Shown here: positions 56,715 through 64,000 of the stretch, one piece after another
How positions within the stretch are numbered: the stretch's first letter is position 1
Layout: the number at the start of each line of letters is the position of its first letter
NCBI RefSeq assembly: GCF_003387375.1
Contig: NZ_QUNG01000004.1
Location: forward strand, 248,001 to 312,000
DNA: 64,000 nucleotides
Direction of reading: 5' to 3'
Source of the DNA: Marinomonas pollencensis
GTDB lineage: Bacteria > Pseudomonadota > Gammaproteobacteria > Pseudomonadales > Marinomonadaceae
Program-made: the position numbers and the translations under genes
The notes under the pieces: model-generated
Databases searched by the model: none
What the model was told of the DNA's origin: nothing
The model's input: the letters and a program-made list of their open reading frames with translations, nothing else

Positions 56715-57221
56715 TTACATTGCTTCAAGGCCAAGCGCGTCATTAGGCTCAAACATACGGTCTAATTCAAGCAAGATCACCAATTCATCGTCTTTCTGAT
56801 AAACGCCCTGAATGAACATCAAAGCATCATCGTTACCGACACTTGGGCTCTGCTCAATTTCACCTTGGTAAAGATAAAATACTTCTTGAACAGCATCGAC
56901 CAATAGACCAATTTGCTCGCCATCGTGCTCAATAATGATGATACGAGTGTCATCCGTAATAGTGCATTCAGGCAAACCGAAACGGACACGCGTATCGATT
57001 ACCGTCACTACGTTACCACGTAAATTAACGATACCTAGAACAAAAGAAGGCGCACCAGGCACTGGAGCTATTTCACTGTAACGAAGCACTTCTTTGATTT
57101 GTAAAACATTAATGCCGTAAGTTTCATCGATCAATTTAAAGGTAAGATATTGTAGCAATTCACCTTTCTTGCTATCCGCTAAGGCTTTTCCAGATTCTTT
57201 AATTGGCGCCAACTCTGACAT
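56715..57221 (-). CDS. cheW: Chemotaxis coupling protein CheW
   Basis: 168 residues. CheW SH3-like fold with YLTFKLIDETYGINVLQI, VPGAPSFVLGIVNLRGNVV and VIDTRVRFGLP; LLVDAVQEVFYL follows. It links chemoreceptors to CheA. It is a solo gene; no cheA is in the window. It is convergent with gsk. The two MCP genes of this window could use it. Confidence 0.92.
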   Translation of the reverse strand: MSELAPIKESGKALADSKKGELLQYLTFKLIDETYGINVLQIKEVLRYSEIAPVPGAPSFVLGIVNLRGNVVTVIDTRVRFGLPECTITDDTRIIIIEHDGEQIGLLVDAVQEVFYLYQGEIEQSPSVGNDDALMFIQGVYQKDDELVILLELDRMFEPNDALGLEAM

Positions 57222-57314
57222 GACTTACTTCCATATTCGATTTTATTAAAACAATAACGCGGAGCCATTGCATCAATGACTCCGCGTAAAACCTAGCTCA
57301 GAAAGAACCCACAA

Positions 57315-58181
57315 TTAGTTTTCTTGTTCAATACCAACAATCGTCCAATTGCCTTTCTCATCTGACATATTCTTTTCCAAGTGCCAAACTTCATTGGTAT
57401 CAGAAGTTTGGTCGCCTTCTTTGATCCAGCCCGAGAATTTTAGTGAGATGGACGCGATAGAGCCAATAAACTCACCACGAACAAGCTCAACCATCAAGGA
57501 GATCACTTCAGTGCGAGGCATGTTTTCACCATGCTTGGCTCTTTCTTCCTGAAGCATAGTATAAAGATCAGCACTTACATAGCTGCGGATCTCGTCAAAG
57601 TCATTATTGTCCCACGCTTTTTGCAGTGCAATATAATGATTCTTTGCTTCAGCAACAAACGCTTGCTCGTTGAATCCTGGTGGCAACTGAAACTCTGGTT
57701 GGCCACCAAAACCTGGCACGCCAGACATTGGAGATGGTGTAAATTGATCGCGTGTAGAAGTCGCTGCTTCACGATTCATTGTTGTGCCATAACCTGCTGC
57801 TTGAGCCTGTGCTGCACGACGTTTTGGCGCGATGAAAAACTTGTAGATCAAGAAGCCAATCACAGCGAACAATAAGATATCGCCGAATGAAATGCCGTCA
57901 AATGCGCCGCTGCCCATTAGCGCAGCAAAAATACCACCAGCCAACAAGCCGCCTAATAGGCCGCCACCTAGACCACCAAGAAAACCACTTTTCTTCGGTG
58001 CTGCGGTGTTAGTCGCTTTCGGAATAGTAGAAGCACTGCTGCTCTTTGATTTAGAAATAGAAAAGCTCTTACCAAAGCTCTTTCCGCCACCAAATTTCTT
58101 CGCTTGGACATCCGCGCTAAAACCGCCTACGCCCATTGCTAGAACAAACGCCATTAACATGGCATATACTGTTGATTTCAC
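57315..58181 (-). CDS. Tim44-domain membrane protein
   Basis: 288 residues. An N-terminal signal or anchor (MLMAFVLAMGVGGFSADVQA), a Gly/Ser/Lys-rich stretch (KKFGGGKSFGKSFSISKSKS), a glycine-rich membrane segment (GLLGGLLAGGIFAALMGSGA) and IGFLIYKFFIA, then a Tim44-like domain (FVAEAKNHYIALQKAWDNND to FIGSIASISLKFSG). Function in bacteria unknown, probably membrane-lipid associated. The start is GTG at 58181 with GGAG 6 bases upstream, 13 bases after the trpS stop; the longer frame to 58274 would overlap trpS. Confidence 0.83.
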   Translation of the reverse strand: MKSTVYAMLMAFVLAMGVGGFSADVQAKKFGGGKSFGKSFSISKSKSSSASTIPKATNTAAPKKSGFLGGLGGGLLGGLLAGGIFAALMGSGAFDGISFGDILLFAVIGFLIYKFFIAPKRRAAQAQAAGYGTTMNREAATSTRDQFTPSPMSGVPGFGGQPEFQLPPGFNEQAFVAEAKNHYIALQKAWDNNDFDEIRSYVSADLYTMLQEERAKHGENMPRTEVISLMVELVRGEFIGSIASISLKFSGWIKEGDQTSDTNEVWHLEKNMSDEKGNWTIVGIEQEN

Positions 58182-58194
58182 AAAATTCTCCAAT

Positions 58195-59202
58195 TTATTT
58201 GAAATTGACAAGACCCACGGCATTGCGAAGGTCGGAAATAAGTCCACGCACACGAGCTCGTGCTTTTTCTGCACCCGCTTGAAGAATCGCTTCCACTTGT
58301 GCAGGGTTTGCCATCAGTTCTAGATACTTTTCACGAGGCTCAGCTAGTTGACCATTGATCAACTCAAAAAGTTCCTTCTTCGCTTGCCCCCAAGCAATAC
58401 CTTCTGCAAATTTATTGCGCATTTCTTCTGTTTGCTCTGGTGTTGCAAAAGCTTTATAGATATCAAACACAGTTGAGTCATTTGGATCTTTTGCTTCGCC
58501 TGGCTCTAATAAATTGGTTTTAATCTTATTAATGCCTTTTTGAAGTTTTTTCTCAGTATCAAAAAGCGGAATTGTATTGTTGTAACTCTTACTCATTTTG
58601 CGGCCATCTAGGCCTTTCAAAATAGAGCCTTCTTCGCCTACAACCGCTTCTGGCAAGACAAAGTGCTGACCGAATAAATGATTAAAACGACCGGCGATAT
58701 CACGCGCCATCTCAATGTGCTGAATCTGATCTCGACCCACAGGCACTTTATTGGCATTAAATGCCAAGATATCTGCCGCCATTAATACTGGGTAGCAGAA
58801 TAAGCCCATGGTAATACCAAAATCTGGGTCTTGGTTGTCGGCTATATTTGCATCCACAGACGCTTTATAAGCGTGGGCGCGGTTCATTAACCCTTTTGAG
58901 GTAACACAGGTCAGCAGCCAGTTCAGTTCAGCAATTTCAGGAATATCGGATTGACGGTAAAAAGTTGCTTTGTCAGTATCCAAGCCACAAGCAAGCCAGG
59001 TCGCGGCGATTTCTTGGCGCGACTGCTGCACGCGTGCAGGGTCTTGGCATTTAATCAAAGCATGGTAATCGGCCATAAAAAAGTAGGCGTCAGTATCTTC
59101 TTGACGACTTGCTTCAATTGCTGGACGAATCGCCCCCACATAGTTTCCTAGGTGCGGTGTACCTGAAGTTGTAATACCGGTTAAAACAATTTCTTTTGCC
59201 AT
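58195..59202 (-). CDS. trpS: Tryptophan-tRNA ligase
   Basis: 335 residues. Class I aminoacyl-tRNA synthetase: [18 protein letters not shown] (HIGH motif variant) and [10 protein letters not shown] (KMSKS). It charges tRNA-Trp. It is followed within 13 bases by the Tim44-domain gene, so they may be cotranscribed. Confidence 0.96.
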   Translation of the reverse strand: MAKEIVLTGITTSGTPHLGNYVGAIRPAIEASRQEDTDAYFFMADYHALIKCQDPARVQQSRQEIAATWLACGLDTDKATFYRQSDIPEIAELNWLLTCVTSKGLMNRAHAYKASVDANIADNQDPDFGITMGLFCYPVLMAADILAFNANKVPVGRDQIQHIEMARDIAGRFNHLFGQHFVLPEAVVGEEGSILKGLDGRKMSKSYNNTIPLFDTEKKLQKGINKIKTNLLEPGEAKDPNDSTVFDIYKAFATPEQTEEMRNKFAEGIAWGQAKKELFELINGQLAEPREKYLELMANPAQVEAILQAGAEKARARVRGLISDLRNAVGLVNFK

Positions 59203-59358
59203 TACTGCTACTACTCTCTTGTTACTGTATTTAGTGTCAAAATTTGCGCCTACCCTACCATAAAAGAATCACAGCAAGAATCTTACAAAAGCCTAATATT
59301 GCTTTTCCACTTTATTCCCCTATAGGATTTTCTATTAATGGTGACAAATACCTGATTA

Positions 59359-61272
59359 TCAAGCGTTGGGCCAAAGTTCCTCAGGCAAGCCGGAATTACG
59401 CTGAATCCGAGATTGCGCCGCCACCTGAACCAGGTGTGCAGCCCCCCACAAGGTAAAGTCCTGCTTCGCTCGCGTGATGCCGGTATAAATCAATTCGCGC
59501 GTCAGCACTGGCGAAGGCGTCAGCGGTAACAATAAAGCGACGCGCTCAAATTCAGACCCTTGTGATTTGTGCACCGTCATCGCAAACACCACCTCAAATG
59601 CACTCAATCGACTGGGCAATAAGCCAGTAAAAGAGCCATCAGGTTGCATAAACCAAACCCGTAAGCGCTGTGACTCATCTGGCATACATAAGCCAATATC
59701 GCCATTAAACAAGCCAAGGCTGGCGTCATTACGGGTCAGCATGACAGCTTTTCCTGGATACCACACATGGGGATCTTTGACCCGTCCGCGCTGATAAAAG
59801 TACAGCTCCAGTTGCTTATTAACCTGCTCCACACCAAATTCCCCTTGGCGCACCGCGGTCAATATTTGATAGCGTGAGAAAGCCTCATAAAGCGTTCCTA
59901 TGTCTTGCTGCTCACGCACCGCCTGCCAATATTCATCATATCCCTTCGCCAAGGCGGCAATATTTGGCTTAGTCTGTTGCTCTGGGGGTATTTGCCAATG
60001 CACATCATTAGGGTTATTTTGCAGCTGATACAGAGCGTCTTGTGCATTACCTGCGTTCATAGCTTTTGCCAAATGCCCAATACCACTGTTCGCATCAAAG
60101 CGATAACTGGTACGTAATAAGGTCAATGATCGGCTGATTAACGGTGCTTTAGGGTTAGCAAATTGACTGACATTTTCCCCCGTAAGCTGGCTTAAGCGTT
60201 GCGCCCAATCCGCTTGAAAATACGCATTTTCAATGCCCAAGGATAAATCCCCCAAGACACTGCCCGCTTCCACCGAAGCCAATTGATCTTTATCGCCCAA
60301 CAAAATTAACCGCGCGTGCGTTGGCAAAGCGTCGATCAGCTTTGCCATCATCGGCAAATCCACCATCGACACTTCGTCCACCAGCAGCACATCAAGATGC
60401 AACGGGTTGTCTTTATTGTGCTTGAAGCGACTGCGACCAAAATCACTGCCCAACAAGCGATGCAGAGTGCTGGCTTGCTCAGGAATTGCGGCTTGCAAAT
60501 CCGCCGCTAGTGGCAACGAGCTTTTTGCCTTAGCGATAGACTCGGTCAAACGCGCTGCGGCTTTGCCCGTCGGGGCCGCTAACTGGATCCTTAACGCCTT
60601 ACCTTGGGCGATGGATTGGGACACCAATAAGGCCAGCAATTTGGTTACCGTTGTGGTTTTCCCCGTACCTGGGCCACCACTGATCACTGAAAACGGCAAA
60701 CTGGCGGCATTAGCGACCGCCACTTTTTGCCAATCGACGGTCTCATTTTTGTCAGGAAACAAACGTTCAATAAGCGCCGCATCAGGTGTAAAAGGGGGGG
60801 CACTGGTTTGTTTTTTTAGGTAATCCAGCACTTGTTGCTCATACTGAAAATAACGATATAAATACAACCGCGTCTGGTTAAGCACCATGGGATTTTCTAA
60901 CAAAGTCCCTGTATTCCCAACTGGTGCAAGACTCACTAGAGCACTTTGCTGCAACACATGACACCAATCGGCAATCGAATAAACAGCATTGGCAGCCAAG
61001 GTTTGCTGCAGCTCTCTCGCTGTAATTCCTTCTGGCGGCGTATACCATAAGCTCGCTAAGTCCACACAAATATGCCCAGCACCAAGATAGGCACTGCATA
61101 ATGCACCTGCAATGCGAACCGCTCCCTGATTTTCTCCGGCGTGGTCAGCCAACTGCTCAATCCATTGACGATCTATCGGGCGCAATACCCCCAATGTTTG
61201 CCAAGCAAGTAGCGGATTTATGCTGCTTAACTCGGCTTCGGCCAATAAATCCAATTGATTAGAAAAGTCCAA
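59359..61272 (-). CDS. recD: Exodeoxyribonuclease V subunit alpha
   Basis: 637 residues, 5'-3' helicase of RecBCD. Walker A SGGPGTGKTTTVTKLLALL, Walker B VLLVDEVSMVDL, ILLGDKDQLASVEAGSVLG, and the C-terminal FAMTVHKSQGSEF and YTGITRAKQD. The start is TTG (MDFSNQLDLLAEAEL) behind AGGAAGG at 5 bases, overlapping the recB end by 14 bases. recC is outside the window. Confidence 0.95.
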   Translation of the reverse strand: MDFSNQLDLLAEAELSSINPLLAWQTLGVLRPIDRQWIEQLADHAGENQGAVRIAGALCSAYLGAGHICVDLASLWYTPPEGITARELQQTLAANAVYSIADWCHVLQQSALVSLAPVGNTGTLLENPMVLNQTRLYLYRYFQYEQQVLDYLKKQTSAPPFTPDAALIERLFPDKNETVDWQKVAVANAASLPFSVISGGPGTGKTTTVTKLLALLVSQSIAQGKALRIQLAAPTGKAAARLTESIAKAKSSLPLAADLQAAIPEQASTLHRLLGSDFGRSRFKHNKDNPLHLDVLLVDEVSMVDLPMMAKLIDALPTHARLILLGDKDQLASVEAGSVLGDLSLGIENAYFQADWAQRLSQLTGENVSQFANPKAPLISRSLTLLRTSYRFDANSGIGHLAKAMNAGNAQDALYQLQNNPNDVHWQIPPEQQTKPNIAALAKGYDEYWQAVREQQDIGTLYEAFSRYQILTAVRQGEFGVEQVNKQLELYFYQRGRVKDPHVWYPGKAVMLTRNDASLGLFNGDIGLCMPDESQRLRVWFMQPDGSFTGLLPSRLSAFEVVFAMTVHKSQGSEFERVALLLPLTPSPVLTRELIYTGITRAKQDFTLWGAAHLVQVAAQSRIQRNSGLPEELWPNA

Positions 61273-64000
61273 GTTGGCCTTCCTCCTGCGTCAATGTACC
61301 GCTAAAGAGTTGATCGAGAGCATCAAGGTGCTGCCTTGACAGTCGCGTGTTAAAAATACCCGTGCTTTGCCCAGGCGTCATGCCTCTTAAGAACAAATAC
61401 ACCACACCACCAACATGGGTATCATAGTCATAATCTGGTAACCGCTGTTTCAGCAAACGATGCAGTGCCAAGGTATACAACTGGTATTGCAAATCGTACC
61501 TGTGCTCCGCAATAGCATGCTCTACTTCAGCGGTTTGATAAGCAGAAAAATCATCGCCCAAATGGTTAGATTTGTAGTCCAATACGTAATATCGCCCTTG
61601 CCACTCAAAGAGCAAATCGATAAAGCCCTTTAGCATGCCTTTTAATGGTCGATCTTGAATGTTTGGAGCAGAACGAGACACCGCATCATGCTCACGCGCA
61701 ATACGGTCAAGTTGCAAGGCATTCATCCCATTTACCGGCATGAAAAATTCCATTTCCTTGCGACAAGCAGAAACCGGAAGATCCCCAAGACACACGCCCT
61801 CCAATAACTCAGTATTGACTATGTCCACCAGCCATTCATTGAGCACAGATTGCCACTCGGCAAAGCCCTGACGCTCATAAAATGCAGCCATGCTAGCTTG
61901 ATTGCTGGTCTTTAATAAATCCCTAAAACTGGGCTCACTCACCACCTCTTGGATCCCTTTGCCTTCAAGCGTGTCATGTAAAAAGGTACCTGGCTTAGCG
62001 CCACGGGGAAAACTAAAACGATTCTGCGAGACTTCTCCCGCCTCTTCCAGCAGCAATGAATCCCCTTCTGCTAGCTCTTCAAAAACATCCTGCAAGCGCG
62101 TCATTTCATCCAACCCGGGCAAGCTTTGGTCCTGCTGCTCGGCCGCCTCTACAACCAATGAAGAATAACTACCAACCCACCAATCTCGCTCTACGCGGCC
62201 GGTAAAACGTCTTGCTTGGGGCGTATCTTGGCGTTCTTCTAGCATTTCAAAGCGCGCTAATTGCGGCGCTTCATCAGGCAAATTCACCAGACTCATTTTG
62301 CCCTCAGCATGGCGCGCCACTAAGCGAGTCAGCGTTGGCACTAAGCCTCCCGCTTCCAAGGGTTCGCCTTCACACAGTAAAGCCCCCACGCCGCTTAAAT
62401 GAACGTCGCAAATGGCCTCCCGAGATTTCGTCGCGCCCTTACCTACTTCCATACAACCAATGAAACAGGCTTCTTTAGAGCGAGTTAACGCCACATAAGC
62501 CAAACGAATTTCGGCGGCATACAGCTCTTGGGTATGGCGCTCCTGTTCTTCTTCGTCCGGGTCAATAGAAATCCATAACTGTTGCTGATCATCATGGTAA
62601 AGCGCCGAACTGCCACGATTTTGAAACGGCGTTAAGGCAAATGGCAGATAAACAATCGGATACTCTAGCCCCTTACTTTTGTGAATCGTCACAATACGAA
62701 CCAATTCCGCATCCGTCTCTAGTCGAATTTTTTGCTCGTCGCTGTCGCCATTGGGGTTTTGAATGGCCAAGCGTAAATAGCGCAACACGCCTTCTTTGGA
62801 GTCTAATTCCAGTGACTTTTGCTGTAGTTTTTCACTCAGATGCAAAAAGTCAGTAAGCTTTCGCTCACCGCCTATCTGCTGCAACATATGGGTTGCTAGA
62901 TCCACATCCGCCATAAAAGCTCGCAGCATAGGCAACAGGCCTTGGCTGTCCCAGAGGGTTAAATAACTCTGGAACGCCTGCACCCACTTTTCATACACTA
63001 CGTCATCGTGATTCAGGGTGTCTAAGTCTTCTAATGACCAGGCAACCAAACTGGTAGCCAGTGCAGAGCGCATCTTACTTTCTTGGGCGTTCGACAAGAT
63101 AGCGGTGAGCACAATCAAGAGTTCACGAGCTTCTACGGTTTCAAACACCGACCCTTTATCACTCAGATAAACACTCGGAATCCCGCGCTTGCGCAATGCG
63201 TCTTTTAAGGCATTGGCTTGGCTAAAATTGGTCACCAACAAAGCCACGTCTTTTGGCCGTACGCCTCGTTCACCGATCCAAGCCTCTGCCCTTTGCCCTT
63301 CTAACAAGATGGCGTGCAAATGCGCTGCGCACGCCTCTGCCATGGCCCCTCGATACTGAGCACTCGAAACAGGCTCATCACTTTGCTGGTAAAGAAACTG
63401 CAACGCAGGTTGTTGCTCCCCTTGGCGTAAAAACTGCCCTGCTACGCCGCGGTCTTGCACTTCAACGAAGGGAATGCCTTCCACCCTAAAAGGGGCCTCA
63501 TGGGTACTAAACAAGGCATTGACCGATTGGATCATGGCCGCAGATGAGCGGTAATTGGTCGCCAAAGAGTAGACGCTATCTACTCTTTGTTTCGCCGACA
63601 AATAAGTATAAATATCCGCCCCGCGAAAAGCATAAATCGCCTGCTTCGGGTCGCCTATCATAATCAAGCCCAAGCGCTGTTGGTCTGTATCCGCAGGCTG
63701 ATAGACGCTGGAGAAAATGCGATACTGAACCGCATCTGTATCTTGAAACTCATCGATCAATGCTATCGGATAGAGGTGTCGAATACGTTCTGCAAGCTTG
63801 CCAGCGTCATCTTGCTCTAGGGCGACATCCAAAGAGGTTAACAAATCCGTGAAGGTCAAAGATTGTGTGCTGCGTTTCCACTGCGCCATGCGCTGTTGGG
63901 TTTTTTCCCATAATTGTTGCAACAACACCGCCTTTAATCGGCCCGCCTCAGGGAAAGATTCTCTTAACGCTTGTACTGCACTAAAGAAAGGGTGGGCTGG
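61259..64000 (-). CDS. recB: Exodeoxyribonuclease V subunit beta, 5' end outside the window
   Basis: 913 residues are visible; the frame stays open to the right edge (PAHPFFSAVQALRESFPE at the edge), so the N-terminal helicase start including Walker A is missing. Seen are IALIDEFQDTDAVQYRIF, MIGDPKQAIYAFRGADIYTY, VTIHKSKGLEYPIVYLPF, VALTRSKEAC and, near the C-terminus, the nuclease motif YYVLDYKSNHLG. RecB is the 3'-5' helicase and nuclease of RecBCD, acting on double-strand breaks. recD overlaps its end. Confidence 0.95.
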   Translation of the reverse strand, partial: PAHPFFSAVQALRESFPEAGRLKAVLLQQLWEKTQQRMAQWKRSTQSLTFTDLLTSLDVALEQDDAGKLAERIRHLYPIALIDEFQDTDAVQYRIFSSVYQPADTDQQRLGLIMIGDPKQAIYAFRGADIYTYLSAKQRVDSVYSLATNYRSSAAMIQSVNALFSTHEAPFRVEGIPFVEVQDRGVAGQFLRQGEQQPALQFLYQQSDEPVSSAQYRGAMAEACAAHLHAILLEGQRAEAWIGERGVRPKDVALLVTNFSQANALKDALRKRGIPSVYLSDKGSVFETVEARELLIVLTAILSNAQESKMRSALATSLVAWSLEDLDTLNHDDVVYEKWVQAFQSYLTLWDSQGLLPMLRAFMADVDLATHMLQQIGGERKLTDFLHLSEKLQQKSLELDSKEGVLRYLRLAIQNPNGDSDEQKIRLETDAELVRIVTIHKSKGLEYPIVYLPFALTPFQNRGSSALYHDDQQQLWISIDPDEEEQERHTQELYAAEIRLAYVALTRSKEACFIGCMEVGKGATKSREAICDVHLSGVGALLCEGEPLEAGGLVPTLTRLVARHAEGKMSLVNLPDEAPQLARFEMLEERQDTPQARRFTGRVERDWWVGSYSSLVVEAAEQQDQSLPGLDEMTRLQDVFEELAEGDSLLLEEAGEVSQNRFSFPRGAKPGTFLHDTLEGKGIQEVVSEPSFRDLLKTSNQASMAAFYERQGFAEWQSVLNEWLVDIVNTELLEGVCLGDLPVSACRKEMEFFMPVNGMNALQLDRIAREHDAVSRSAPNIQDRPLKGMLKGFIDLLFEWQGRYYVLDYKSNHLGDDFSAYQTAEVEHAIAEHRYDLQYQLYTLALHRLLKQRLPDYDYDTHVGGVVYLFLRGMTPGQSTGIFNTRLSRQHLDALDQLFSGTLTQEEGQLGLF

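Noticed and set aside
58182..58274. Longer start for the Tim44-domain protein
   Set aside because: It would overlap the trpS 3' end by about 80 bases; the GTG with GGAG after the trpS stop gives a signal-peptide start.

Overview
The window reads as the chromosome of a marine gammaproteobacterium of the Oceanospirillales type, most likely Marinomonas or a close relative. That assignment is inference from gene content and order (ihfB-lapA-lapB-pyrF-comEA-uvrB, an E. coli-type gsk, pssA, recB-recD) and moderate GC content; no 16S rRNA gene is present. Coding density is high. One tRNA gene (Val, GAC) is present. No CRISPR array, prophage or intact insertion sequence was seen.

Region by region. 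0-9 kb: 5' end of hemB, a small conserved protein, dps, a membrane-anchored glutaredoxin, an RhlE-type RNA helicase, a cardiolipin synthase, an EEP-family phosphodiesterase, a short Rho paralog lacking the N-terminal RNA-binding domain, rsuA, a YkgJ cysteine-cluster protein and a HAD dehalogenase. 9-19 kb: a seven-gene leftward operon annotated by homology as urea carboxylase/allophanate hydrolase, preceded by a clear guanidine-I (ykkC) riboswitch and a sigma-54 -24/-12 element with a possible NtrC site. The coherent reading is guanidine import (SBP, permease, ATPase), carboxylation, deimination by the two UAAP proteins, and allophanate hydrolysis to ammonia.

19-28 kb: a SerC-like aminotransferase, a DUF1460 protein, an e(P4)-type acid phosphatase, a flavoprotein, a SPOR lipoprotein, YqaA, and a chemoreceptor behind a perfect FNR/ANR box. 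28.5-36.2 kb: an alpha-glucan operon of glgB, glgX and a 1045-residue protein strikingly similar to the animal phosphorylase kinase alpha/beta subunits. 36-46 kb: a chemoreceptor with a C-terminal sensor region, a 2OG-Fe dioxygenase plus class V PLP enzyme pair, a GNAT, a fused aconitase X, pssA, and a GlxA-type regulator divergent from an isochorismatase hydrolase.

45.9-46.8 kb is the only clearly accessory spot: imperfect palindromic repeats abut what looks like the last 60 codons of a tyrosine integrase, next to tRNA-Val, whose acceptor stem carries an A-C mismatch. 46.9-64 kb is housekeeping: uvrB, comEA, pyrF, lapB, lapA, ihfB, ppa, trxB, a MoeB/ThiF-like enzyme, gsk, cheW, a Tim44-domain protein, trpS, recD and most of recB, which runs off the right edge.
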